A DNA stretch of 64,000 nucleotides from DASRIA01 sp963768885 (lineage in GTDB: Bacteria; Actinomycetota; Thermoleophilia; Solirubrobacterales; JBBDJG01): NCBI GenBank assembly GCA_963768885.1, contig CAVYJN010000013.1:1-64000 (forward strand), given 5' to 3'. A program made the position numbers and the translations under genes. A model generated the notes under the pieces. The model made no database searches. It had not been told where the DNA came from and was given only the letters and a program-made list of their open reading frames with translations. Below, piece after piece: positions 36,530-44,859 of this stretch (within the stretch, counting starts at the first letter, position 1; every line of letters starts with the position of its first letter).

Positions 36530-37449
36530 ATGCCCTTCGACTCGATATTCCGTCCCGGCCTGTTTGCCGGCCAGACCCACGTCGTCACCGGCGGCGGCAG
36601 CGGGATCGGCCGCTGCACGGCGCACGAGCTGGCGCACCTCGGCGCGACCGTCGTTCTGGTCGGCCGGCGTGCGGACCGGCTCGAGGCCGTGCGCGCGGAG
36701 ATCGCCGACGACGGTGGCCGGGCGGTCACCTTCACGGGCGATCATCGCGACGAGGACACCGCCCGCGGGATCGCACGCGCCGCCCTCGACGCGCACCGGA
36801 CGGATCGACGGGCTGGTGAACAACGCCGGCGGGCAGTTCGCGGCCCCGCTCGCGAGCATCAGCAAGAAGGGCTGGGAGGCCGTGGTCGCCAACAATCTCA
36901 CCGGCGGGTTCCTCTGCGCGCGCGAGTGCTACACGCAGTGGATGGCCGAGCACGGCGGCGCGATCGTGAACATCGTCGCCGACATGTGGGGCAGCATGGT
37001 CGGCATGGGCCACTCCGGCGCCGCCCGCGCTGGCATGGTGAGCTTCACCGAGACGGCAGCGGTCGAGTGGGCGGCGAGCGGCGTGCGGGTGAACGCGGTC
37101 GCGCCCGGCTCGATCGCGTCGTCGGGGTTCGACACTTACCCCGACTGGATGCAGCCCCACCTCGCGAGCGCCCATGCTGGCGATCCCGGCCGCGCGGCTC
37201 GGGACGGAGTCCGAAGTCTCGGCGGCGATCTGCTTCCTCCTGTCGCCGGCGGCGGCGTTCATCAGCGGATCGGTGCTGCGCGTCGACGGTGCCGCCCCGA
37301 ACGCGCGCCTCGCGTCGCCCCTGTCGGCGTTGCGCGACAAGGACGCGCCGCTGCCGATTCCCTGGCCGCTCGACGTCCACGACCGCTCCGTGCCGTGGCA
37401 CGGCTTCCACCTCGGACGCCGCATCCACCGCTGGGGCGGATCGAAGTAG
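36530..37449 (+). CDS. Short-chain dehydrogenase, PECR-like enoyl-CoA reductase (frameshifted)
   Basis: NAD(P)H-dependent SDR resembling peroxisomal trans-2-enoyl-CoA reductase. MPFDSIFRPGLFAGQTHVVT leads into the cofactor motif TGGGSGIGRCTA. A shift near 36795 leads into LVNNAGGQFAAPLASISKKG (NNAG motif). The active-site stretch is MGHSGAARAGMVSFTE: the classical YxxxK is replaced by SGAARAGM, as in PECR, so the Tyr is absent. A second shift near 37175 leads into ARLGTESEVSAAICFLLSPA and ISGSVLRVDGAAP. Total about 306 residues. It could act on unsaturated acyl-CoAs produced by the neighbouring pathway. Confidence 0.82.
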
Positions 37450-37588
37450 GGTCGTCCCCTCACGGGGTGACGAGCATATGGCCTCCGGACCGGCATATGC
37501 GGCGCTTCGGGCCGCACCGCCGGAGCCGCTCGGATTCCTTGACCGGCGCAAGGCGTACGTTTTACTGCCCCGGCACGGAGGATCTCAC

Positions 37589-37960
37589 ATGAAGATCATC
37601 GTCGGCGCCTTGATGCTCGTAGCGGCTCTCGCAGTCTCCCCGGTCGAGGCTTCCTTTATCGGAACCTTCCACCCGGGGAGTTTCTTCGTCGAGATCGCCA
37701 GCGGGTCGACCGAAGACGCTGCCCTCACGATCCTGGACGTGAAGAAGGCCCGGGTGGCCGTGCTCGCGGTGGAGACGGTGGGGCCGGGGGAGACGCGGCA
37801 GATCACGCCATCGATTCCGAAGAACACGCAGCGACTCGTCGTCACGTTGGACTTCGTTCCCCCCGGAAACGCCACGATCAGAATCATTCAGGGGACCAAC
37901 ATCTTCGCCGAAGCCATCACCGGGGCCCACCACGAGTTCGTGGTCAACGTGACGCCCTGA
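37589..37960 (+). CDS. Secreted hypothetical protein (123 aa)
   Basis: Signal peptide MKIIVGALMLVAALAVSPVEA. The mature domain is of beta type (GSFFVEIASGSTEDAALTIL, VLAVETVGPGETRQIT, RLVVTLDFVPPGNATIRIIQ). CGGAGGAT lies ten bases before ATG 37589. The strand pattern resembles an immunoglobulin-like or lipid-binding sandwich, but no family is recognised. Confidence 0.7.
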   Translation: MKIIVGALMLVAALAVSPVEASFIGTFHPGSFFVEIASGSTEDAALTILDVKKARVAVLAVETVGPGETRQITPSIPKNTQRLVVTLDFVPPGNATIRIIQGTNIFAEAITGAHHEFVVNVTP

Positions 37961-37977
37961 GCGGCGCGCACGGCGGG

Positions 37978-38130
37978 CTCCCGAACCTCTGGAGCCTCAA
38001 CTTCGTCGTGCACGGGCTGCTCGGAGACGGCGTGGCGGCGTCGGTGCGGAGCGACGTGCAGGCGAAGAGTCTGGGGGAGTTCCTGCGGGCGCGGGTGGTT
38101 GATATTCCGCGGAGTCTCCTCGGCGAATAG
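37978..38130 (+). pseudogene. AtuA C-terminal fragment
   Basis: 51 codons to TAG encode LPNLWSLNFVVHGLLGDGVA followed by ASVRSDVQAKSLGEFLRARV. This is nearly the same as the end of AtuA at 32204-34007; six of 50 residues differ by my reading. No start codon or upstream domain exists, and the fragment begins 18 bases after the preceding gene's stop. The sequence after its stop also partly resembles that after atuA. Confidence 0.85.
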
Positions 38131-38204
38131 CGGGGAGACATTCGAGCCGACCTGGACAGGTGAGCGGAGGGTGCAGTGTGGGCCCGACGCAGAGGAGGTC
38201 GATC

Positions 38205-38415
38205 GTGAGCGACGCGACGTACAAGGTGACCGAGGTGGTGGGGACATCGCACCGACAGCATCCAGCAGGCGGTGCGCAACGGGATCGCGCGGGCGAGCAA
38301 GACCCTGCGTAATCTCGACTGGTTCGAGGTTACTGAGATCCGCGGCCACATCGTCGACGGCGACGTCGGCCACTTTCAGGTGACGATGAAGATCGGGTTC
38401 AAAATGGAGGGCTGA
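38205..38415 (+). CDS. Dodecin (one-base insertion)
   Basis: Small flavin-binding/storage protein forming dodecamers. GTG 38205 has AGAGGAGG upstream. The frame reads VSDATYKVTEVVGTS; after an extra base near 38244 it continues TDSIQQAVRNGIARASKTLR, NLDWFEVTEIRGHIVDG and HFQVTMKIGFKMEG. These are the dodecin signatures: KV-E--GTS--S---A---A, W---- --G----, and V--K-GF. Total about 69 residues, normal length. The tryptophan that stacks on flavin is present in LDWFEV. Confidence 0.85.
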
Positions 38416-38476
38416 GGCTCTCGGCTGAACGCGCCCGATTGGGGAGAGCGTCCCGGACCCTGCGGGGGGTGTTTAG

Positions 38477-38680
38477 GTAAACGGGGACGGCAAGGCGGAC
38501 ATCATCGTGGGCGCGGTGATCGGCACGCGGGCCAAGAGCGGCGCCATCGACCGGCCCGGCTACGTCACGGTCTTCGACGGGGCTAACCCGGCTCATCTGA
38601 AGGTTTCCCCGGAGGCTACATCCGCCCGCGCGCAGGTGTCCAGTTTGTACGCTCACACTAAGCCGCCGCGTCTCCAATAG
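38477..38680 (+). pseudogene. FG-GAP/VCBS repeat protein, C-terminal fragment
   Basis: An open frame without start codon follows a TAG at 38474-38476. It reads VNGDGKADIIVGAVIG and DRPGYVTVFDGANPAHLK before TAG at 38678-38680. NGDGKAD is the calcium loop of FG-GAP beta-propeller repeats. The blades that should precede it are missing, so this is another gene 3' end. Confidence 0.65.
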
Positions 38681-38751
38681 CGGACAGCAGCCTCGACGAG
38701 GGCCGCAGAATTCTTCCGACGGCGGCCGGCACCGCGGTTGCTTAACTCCGC

Positions 38752-39540
38752 ATGAAGATCGATCTCAAGCGGTTCGAAGGCACCCTGCCGTACGCGAGCG
38801 AACTGTTTGGCGTCTACCAGCCGCTACTCGGTTGGCGCTCGCGCATGACCGAGGATCGGCCCGCGCGCACAGGGCGCGGTCGTTGACCGACCGATAAACC
38901 GACTCCTCGGCGTGAAGGCCCTCATGGACCGGGAGGTCTCGATCTCCACCTATCTGAACTGGCTGTCTCGTCAGAGCCCGAGATCCTGGATGCGCTCTTC
39001 TACCGCACCGCCACCGATCCCTTCGCGGACATCCTCTCCTACCAAGAGCGACCCGCTCGCGACCTTCGGTCACAACGACCTCCAGGCGGTGCTCTCGCCG
39101 ATCGGACTGGTGCACCTGTTTCGTCAGTACTTCTTCGAGTTCGACACGTTCCTCGGCCCCCCCGTCGGACACATCTGGCTGCCTCCCGGCGCCACGCTCG
39201 AGCTCGTCGAGGAGACGACGCGCCGGACGCTCACCGAGCGTACGGTCGAGACGCTGGTGGACGCCCTCGATCGCACCGAGAAGACCGACACCGTGCACGA
39301 CGAACTCTCCACCGCGATTCGCGAGGAGAATCGCACGAACACCAAGTTCGGCTTCGGCACGAACGTGAACTACGACAACGGGACGACCGAGGTCGGCGCG
39401 AACACCGACCTGTCGCTCGACAACTCTCGCACGTCGGCTCGCGAGACGCGCACAAGCAGATGCGCGAGCAGTCGCAGAAGGTCACTGCTGAGTACCGGAG
39501 AACCTTCAAGTCGACCTTCAACCGAAGGGAGAACACCGCC
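38752..39540 (+). pseudogene. Unrecognised coiled-coil protein, frame-broken and truncated
   Basis: ATG 38752 starts MKIDLKRFEGTLPYASELFG, but frames change near 38880 and 39000. The middle is coherent: HIWLPPGATLELVEETTRRT, LTERTVETLVDALDRTEKTD, and ELSTAIREENRTNTKFGFGT. After a shift near 39440 it reads HKQMREQSQKVTAEYRRTF. The strand-then-heptad pattern, with asparagine/threonine-rich linker, resembles structural proteins of large secreted or tail-like assemblies, but I cannot name the family. The reading frame runs on into the following M14 gene without a stop. Confidence 0.4.
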
Positions 39541-39825
39541 ATGATCTCGATCGCTATTCGTCAGGACCTCAATGCAACACTCGCCGGCCTCGTGCGCGAG
39601 CACCCCCGGCACCCGGGACTCCCCGCGGTCGCGCGGATCAGGACAGCGGTGCAGCTGGCCGGCCTCGCCCTCGGAGGGGTCGGCCGTGTGCTCGGTTCCG
39701 GCGTCGTCTGGACCCGGCTCGCGCGGGCGCTGCCTCTCGCCGAACTGCTCCACGGCAGACGCGGTGCGGCCGATCAGCCGGCCCCTGGGACACGCGGCCT
39801 CCCTGGCCGGCGGCAGGCGAGCACG

Positions 39826-40934
39826 ATGCTCCTGGCGGCTGTGCTCTGCCTCCAGGGGGGCAGCGGCGCCGAGGCGTTCTCCGTCAAAGACATTCGGAAC
39901 ATCCTGACGTACGACGAGATGATGATACGATCTGCAGCGCGTCGCGACCCGCAGACCGGACGTGACGCTTAGCGAGGCCCCCTACCGTGCCAAGGCCACC
40001 GGACGGGCGATCCCGGTGATCACGGTGGGCCATGGTCCCCGCAAGGTCTTCATCACGGCGATGCAACACGCCAATGAGTATCGTGTCAGCAACGCCGCCG
40101 TCGCTATCGCGGCGAAGCTTAGTAGGCGCCAGCAACGCCTGGATGAGAAGCGCTCTGACGGTGGTGATCATGCCGCGCGTGAATGTCGACGGGTTCGACG
40201 ACACCCTTCCCGGTGAACCGTGGCGTGGGCTACCGTGGCGATGGAATGTCGATCCCACGGCCGTAGGGGCGCTGTCCCGGTACCCTCGGAGACACGGTCG
40301 GCCCCTTTCGCCGTCACCGGCGTCGGTTACAATGTCAATCGTTATCATCCCGCGGGACTCACGGAGAATCCGTACGCTCCGACAACGCCGAACCCCGTCC
40401 CGGAAGCCATGGCCGTTCGAAACGTCTTCAGTCAGGTGCAGCCGTCGATGATGATCGACATGCACGAGCAGCCGTCGGCCGTCGAGGATGCCCAAGGGCG
40501 TCCTGTAGACGTAGCGGTCAACTGGCCGACACCATCGCTTGGGGTTGCGCCCGCTGTCCTCGCACAGGGAAAACGCATCGCCTACGCGGCCTTACTGGCG
40601 AATCCGAGGAAGCGAACGGCACTCTACAGCTTTGCGTCACGACCACCCGGGGCAGGCACATAACCGCTACGCCCTTCTGGGAGTGCCAAGCATCCTTCTG
40701 GAGTTCAGGGGCCTTGACTGTTGGATTGAAGCCGATGGCGGACTGTTCAGGTGTACTGCCGGAGGGGATCCGAGCAATCGGTCGGCGACACGCCTGGCTA
40801 CGAAGACCGTTTTTTCGATCCTCAAATCAACAGCTGACGGGTCCGTGGATCTGATCGATCCCGCCCTTGCAGACCAGTACATCCTCCCCTACCAAACACC
40901 GGCTTGGCCAACCGGAACCGAGGACGATCATTAG
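39826..40934 (+). pseudogene. M14 zinc carboxypeptidase, frame-broken
   Basis: Secreted metallopeptidase remnant. From ATG 39826 a signal-peptide-like MLLAAVLCLQGGSGAEA is followed by a family-typical N-terminus. After a shift near 39935: IPVITVGHGPRKVFITAMQH and ANEYRVSNAAVAIAAKL, carrying the HxxE zinc ligands (HANE). Then PRVNVDGFDDT, YNVNRYHPAG, MMIDMHEQPS and, near the end, PSILLEFRGLDCWIEADG with the catalytic Glu. At least four shifts, near 39935, 40130, 40270 and 40635. It could be a sequencing-damaged gene or a decayed one. Codon use is less GC-rich than average here. Confidence 0.65.
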
Positions 40935-41173
40935 TCCCGGGAGCCGCTTCCGAGGAGCTGCTGCCCACCGGCTACGGATTCGGCGACTACGTGACCCGCC
41001 TCCTCGCGATCCGCGGGCTGAGGGGGCTCAAGCGTCTCGTCGAACATCTCGTCAGGATCGAAGCACCGGAGCTCCGGTACGGAGAGGAGTTCTCCCAAGA
41101 CTTCGAGCAGGTCGTTGATGTGGTGATGGGCGAGCGTTCTCTTCGACTGTGAGGGCAGGTGATAGCGTTGCAT
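40931..41173 (-). CDS. Hypothetical protein (80 aa) with strong ribosome site
   Basis: ATG 41173 is preceded by AGGAGG with an ideal six-base spacer. The product MQRYHLPSQSKRTLAHHHIN continues acidic (DLLEVLGELLSVPELRCFDP) and has no recognised family. The opposite strand also has an open, protein-like frame over the same bases (LAIRGLRGLKRLVEHLVRIE), so orientation is not certain; the ribosome site favours the minus strand. Confidence 0.45.
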   Translation of the reverse strand: MQRYHLPSQSKRTLAHHHINDLLEVLGELLSVPELRCFDPDEMFDETLEPPQPADREEAGHVVAESVAGGQQLLGSGSRD

Positions 41174-41289
41174 GATGACCTCCTGTTGAAAGAAGGTTTA
41201 GAGCCTTTTATGCCAGATCACCTCGGGCGAGACGAAGGCCTGGGAGGTCGTGCGGCGACGCCCGCTGATATGGTTTTAGCTAACGCGCC

Positions 41290-41988
41290 ATGCAAACAAT
41301 CGTCTTTTCAGATCGCGCTTTGACTCTTAGCGCCCGCGCGGGGGTCGTCGGCGCAGTTTTGCTTCTGATCGCGGATTTCGCTCTCTACTCGCATTGGGGC
41401 GCCCTGCCGCCTGTATCCGACTCGGTGGCCGCTCTGCTCGGACCTCGCAAGGCAATTCTGTTGGCGACACCTGCCAGCCTGCTCTTATCGAGCATCGTCT
41501 GTCCGCTGGTGGCGCTCCTTTATGCGGTTGGGGCCTGGCATGTCTATGCGCGCCTCAAAACCGCTTCTGCCAGAGGCGCCGCGATGGCGGGAATCTTATT
41601 TGCGCTGGTCGCCGTGATGAGTTGCGTGTTTCACGCGTTGTGGAGTCAATACGGCTTCATCCTTCAGTTTGCCAATCAGCAGCCTGTGCTGGCGAGCGAT
41701 CTAGTCGGGACAGCCTCGAGTCACATGAAGCAGTCGCTCGACATCGCCACGCTCGTTGGGCTCGCGCAGATCATCGTCATGTTTGTACTAGTGATTCAAG
41801 GGAAAACCACTTATCCGCGCTGGACGTTGATCTTCAATCCGTTTCTTTTGTACGCGATAGCAACGGCGATCCTTTCGCCGTATGCCAATAGTCTACCCCA
41901 TCCGTATGGTGCACTGATCCTGTCGGGTCTTTCTGAAGCCGCGATGGCGCTTTTTTTCGTGGTGTCGCTAGCGACGCTGCGTCGTTAG
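41290..41988 (+). CDS. DUF6796-type integral membrane protein
   Basis: 232 residues with about six to seven hydrophobic segments (GVVGAVLLLIADFALYSHWG, LSSIVCPLVALLYAVGAWHV, and AMAGILFALVAVMSCVFHAL). The C-terminus is GLSEAAMALFFVVSLATLRR. The pattern matches the DUF6796 family of uncharacterised membrane proteins. Codon third positions are visibly richer in A/T than the neighbours, which suggests recent acquisition. No ribosome site is obvious before ATG 41290. Confidence 0.75.
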   Translation: MQTIVFSDRALTLSARAGVVGAVLLLIADFALYSHWGALPPVSDSVAALLGPRKAILLATPASLLLSSIVCPLVALLYAVGAWHVYARLKTASARGAAMAGILFALVAVMSCVFHALWSQYGFILQFANQQPVLASDLVGTASSHMKQSLDIATLVGLAQIIVMFVLVIQGKTTYPRWTLIFNPFLLYAIATAILSPYANSLPHPYGALILSGLSEAAMALFFVVSLATLRR

Positions 41989-42355
41989 TCGCGTGTCCTA
42001 AGAGTTCGCCTAAGAGTTCGGGACGCCCATGAGCATAGCAGCGCAGGCGCATCTGCGTTGATGCGCTCCTCCTCCTCATGGATCAGTCGGAGATTCTCGG
42101 TTCAAACCGGACGTCGTGCTGAACGAGCTGACCGATCTGCCATCAAGCAGGTCCGCAAGAACGTGCGCGAGGTACGGCTCGAGGGCCCGTCGACCGATCG
42201 AGCGGCGGATAACCGCAGCATGCGCTATTAATCGCGTTGACGCTGAGGTCTGCCGCGCGTTATGGGACGCTCGCTCGGGTATCGTACCCGAGCTTCCCCG
42301 AGTCGACCTAAGGGGGGTCGTCTCACGGCTTGTGAAGCCCCGAGAGGAGCCGAAG
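41989..42355. other. Intergenic region, nothing recognised
   Basis: 367 bases of moderate GC. Short duplicated phrase AAGAGTTCG near 42000-42020; no gene or clear promoter. Confidence 0.4.
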
Positions 42356-42946
42356 ATGAAGCGCTCTGTCTTGGCGTTCATGGTGGCCGCCTCGCTCGTT
42401 GCCCTCGCAACCAGCGCACCAGCGGCGGACAGCTCTATTTCCTCGATGAACCGTCCGTTCTTGACGGGGACGTCCCAGCCCCCCCTGGCGCCCCCGCTGA
42501 GTGCAGCCTGGACGAACGGGACGAGCAGGGGCAAGACGAAGGTGCTCGGGAGCTGCAAGATATTGGTGAAGCTTTCGGGTGTCGCCCTGCCGGACTCCGA
42601 TGGCGTCCCGGGAAGCGGCGACGAGGTGCTCTGCCTGATTGACCTCGATTCGACATTCGTCGATTTCCCACAAGCCGGTGGCCCGTTGGGCTTCGTCCTT
42701 CGCGGAGAGGTGAGAGGGGGGACGGTGAGGTGCTTCGCGAATCTCTTCGCAGAAGGAGCAGTCAGCTTCTTCTGCGCGAACCACGTCGTGCATAACCTTC
42801 GATCGACCTGCTACGAGCCGGACCCAGCCTACGCGCCGATTTTGGACGTTCCCTTCTATTCGGACGGAGCCCAAGGTCTCATCGAGGCTTACCCGCCTCG
42901 ACCGGCTACGGGTCTGATCGCCGCAGACTCGGTGTTCTTCCCGTAG
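42356..42946 (+). CDS. Secreted hypothetical protein (196 aa)
   Basis: Signal peptide MKRSVLAFMVAASLVALATS. The mature part has KTKVLGSCKILVKLSGVALP, VLCLIDLDSTFVDFPQAGGP and four cysteines. GAGAGGAG sits upstream of ATG 42356. The C-P-DSDGVPGSGDEVLCL block recalls secreted proteins of Binatota-like genomes, but no family is named. Confidence 0.65.
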   Translation: MKRSVLAFMVAASLVALATSAPAADSSISSMNRPFLTGTSQPPLAPPLSAAWTNGTSRGKTKVLGSCKILVKLSGVALPDSDGVPGSGDEVLCLIDLDSTFVDFPQAGGPLGFVLRGEVRGGTVRCFANLFAEGAVSFFCANHVVHNLRSTCYEPDPAYAPILDVPFYSDGAQGLIEAYPPRPATGLIAADSVFFP

Positions 42947-43082
42947 TCGCCAGTGTTTGGTTCACTCGTGAGACGTGACGCCGTGTCAACACAAAGTAGA
43001 GATGTCGGCTTTACGGTGGTGAGGGCGCAGGAGTCCGCGGAGCAGAGCCGGCGCCGATCCGGTGCTTCTCGCGTCAGGACAT

Positions 43083-43293
43083 TCAGGGTTGATCGACGGG
43101 CACGTAGAAGCCGCGAAGCTCCCGGCCGAGCTTCATGACGAGCAGTCCCGCGAAGTAGCGGAGAACGAAACCGGCGTCCTTGCCGGTCATGCTCGCGACG
43201 AGGTCGGGCCGCACGTGATCGCCACTGGTCGGGCGGGGAAGCGACGGCTTGATGACGACGGCGCTCTTGAAGCGGCCCTTGTGGCGGATGGTG
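43083..43293 (-). pseudogene. 3' fragment of an unidentified gene
   Basis: An open frame without start reads LTIRHKGRFKSAVVIKPSLP, then HVRPDLVASMTGKDAGFVLR and ends YFAGLLVMKLGRELRGFYVP-VDQP. The sequence looks fully protein-like, yet it begins only a few bases after the stop of the DUF4404 gene. It is the tail of a lost gene. Confidence 0.5.
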
Positions 43294-43296
43294 AGG

Positions 43297-43575
43297 TTAG
43301 ATCCCTATTCCGGCGAGCGCGTCCGCCATCCTGTTGATTGCGCTCGTTAGCCTCGGGTGCGTGCTCTCGAAGGCTCCGACTGCCTCACGCAGCCGCTCGA
43401 TGATCGACTCGGGCTGCGCGCCCGGCTTCTGCTTGCGCTCGAGCAGGTCCTCGATGTCGCCGAGCACGCTGTGCAGCAGCTCGCGCGACCGATCGTCGAT
43501 CGTGTCGGCGCCCTGGAGCTCGGTGTGGAGCTGCTCCAGCATCTGGCGCAGGTGCTGTTCCCGCATGCCGGCCAT
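43297..43575 (-). CDS. DUF4404 family protein
   Basis: 92 residues, helical: MAGMREQHLRQMLEQLHTEL, SRELLHSVLGDIEDLLERKQ, then ERLREAVGAFESTHPRLTSA and MADALAGIGI. Matches DUF4404 in length and motif order. Function unknown; the family is often close to stress or membrane genes. A degraded relative is at 15627-15820. Confidence 0.82.
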   Translation of the reverse strand: MAGMREQHLRQMLEQLHTELQGADTIDDRSRELLHSVLGDIEDLLERKQKPGAQPESIIERLREAVGAFESTHPRLTSAINRMADALAGIGI

Positions 43576-43640
43576 GCTACCCGAAGCGGCGCATGCGGGT
43601 CGAGGTGGTCAACAGCCGGGATGTTCGCGACGTTCCCGCT

Positions 43641-44033
43641 TCAGGAGTGGTGCTCCGCCTCCTCGGCCTTCTCGGCCTCGGCCTTGGTCTTGTGCACCGT
43701 CCCATCCGGATGATTCGGGGGCGAGTACAGCGTATACAGCTTCAGGTCCGTCGTCTTCGAGGCGTTGATCACGTTGTGATACGTGCCCGCCGGGACGACG
43801 ACCGCATCCCCGTCGCGCACCACGCGCTCCTCCTTCTGGTCGAGGACGAAGCGGGCCTCGCCCTGCTCGATGCGGAAGAACTGATCCACGTTCGGGTGCA
43901 CCTCGTTCCCGATCTCCTCGCCCGGGCGCAGCGACATCACCACGAGCTGGGCGTGCTTGCCGGTGAACAATACCCGCCGGAAGTACGTGTTCTTCACCGT
44001 CTGCTCTTCGATTGGTCCCGTGTAGCCGATCAT
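43641..44033 (-). CDS. Cupin-domain protein
   Basis: 130-residue single-domain cupin. Motif 1 is PGEEIGNEVHPNVDQFFRIE with metal ligands His and Glu, and motif 2 is DAVVVPAGTYHNVINAS with the last His. AGGAGG precedes ATG 44033. The Lys/Glu-rich tail (KTKAEAEKAEEAEHHS) is typical of bacterial cupins of this small type. Likely a metal-binding enzyme or sensor; substrate unknown. Confidence 0.9.
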   Translation of the reverse strand: MIGYTGPIEEQTVKNTYFRRVLFTGKHAQLVVMSLRPGEEIGNEVHPNVDQFFRIEQGEARFVLDQKEERVVRDGDAVVVPAGTYHNVINASKTTDLKLYTLYSPPNHPDGTVHKTKAEAEKAEEAEHHS

Positions 44034-44060
44034 GGTTCCTCCTTGCCGGTCGCGGTGTAC

Positions 44061-44369
44061 TCAATTGCAGTACGTTTCGTTCCCCCACTTCTGGCAGGCT
44101 CGTGGGTCCGCGCCGACGTTCTGGAGATCGAGGCGGAGGGGCCGCTCGGGCACCGCGCGGGCGTCGAACAAATCGCTCCCCTGAAGCAGCGACCGTGGCC
44201 GCAGAACTCTGGAGTAGGTGGGCTCGGGCACTCCTTGGGTGCCCATCAGCACCTGGCTCCCGCCGACGTCGCATTCGAGCTGGGTCCCGAACCATCGACA
44301 GGCCCCCGAGGCTTGCGGCGTAGCGCCGAAGAGACCGAGGGCCATCAGAGCGAGCAGGAATCGCTTCAT
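44061..44369 (-). CDS. Small secreted cysteine-containing protein (102 aa)
   Basis: Signal peptide MKRFLLALMALGLFGATPQASG is followed by ACRWFGTQLECDVGGSQVLM and a C-terminus ACQKWGNETYCN. Four cysteines suggest two disulphides in the periplasm. No family recognised. It sits 27 bases upstream of the cupin on the same strand. Confidence 0.65.
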   Translation of the reverse strand: MKRFLLALMALGLFGATPQASGACRWFGTQLECDVGGSQVLMGTQGVPEPTYSRVLRPRSLLQGSDLFDARAVPERPLRLDLQNVGADPRACQKWGNETYCN

Positions 44370-44644
44370 CGCGCCTTCTCAATACGGCTCGGAAGAAGCG
44401 GGCCGGAGCGCCGGCTTGCGCTTGCTCCGTAGGTCCGCTCGTGGGAGCCGTTAGCGCGGGCGAATGGCGGAGATGCGTCGACCCTACGCCCCTGGCGTGA
44501 CGACCGCAACGAGCCGTTGGCAGGCCGTCGTGGGTCACGAGTAAATTGTGATCCGCTGCTTCGTGACGAATGCTCCGTGATGGTGCGTACGCACACATAC
44601 GCACGTAGCGCACGACCGGGAGAATGAGCCGCTTCGCGACGCGT

Positions 44645-44736
44645 TCATTCGACGCCGCCCTCGAAGGCCACGACGAGATCGAGCAGCCCCGCGGCCTCCC
44701 AGGTCCGGTTCCGCGCCGCGTAAGTGAGCTTCTGAC
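44645..44736 (-). pseudogene. 3' fragment of an unidentified gene
   Basis: The frame ending at 44645 reads KLTYAARNRTWEAAGLLDLV and VAFEGGVE before the stop. It looks like a genuine protein tail but has no upstream partner: it abuts the inverted repeat at 44740-44776. Confidence 0.35.
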
Positions 44737-44739
44737 TGG

Positions 44740-44776
44740 GTCTTAGTAAAGGATGAGCGTCATCCTTTACTAAGAC
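44740..44776. repeat. Perfect 17-bp inverted repeat (hairpin)
   Basis: GTCTTAGTAAAGGATGA (44740-44756), loop GCG, then the exact reverse complement (44760-44776). It is AT-rich against a very GC-rich background. It lies 84 bases downstream of the oxidoreductase gene (minus strand). Possible roles are terminator, protein-binding palindrome, or relic of a mobile element end. Confidence 0.75.
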
Positions 44777-44859
44777 GGCGCCACAAGGTTCTTCCCAAGT
44801 CGCCTCCGGCCGGCCTCGAGCAGGCGGCGGAGCTGCGGTTCCAGCAGCCGCCTCGGTGC

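Noticed and set aside
42080..42120. tRNA-like TTCAAAC loop
   Set aside because: Flanking bases pair over only three positions and no cloverleaf forms.
43062..43337. Plus-strand 91-codon ORF over the fragment and DUF4404 end
   Set aside because: The opposite strand encodes more protein-like sequence with a matching DUF4404 paralogue.
44740..44776. Integron attC or IS end
   Set aside because: No core-site motifs, integrase, transposase or target-site duplication were found nearby, so only a generic inverted repeat is reported.
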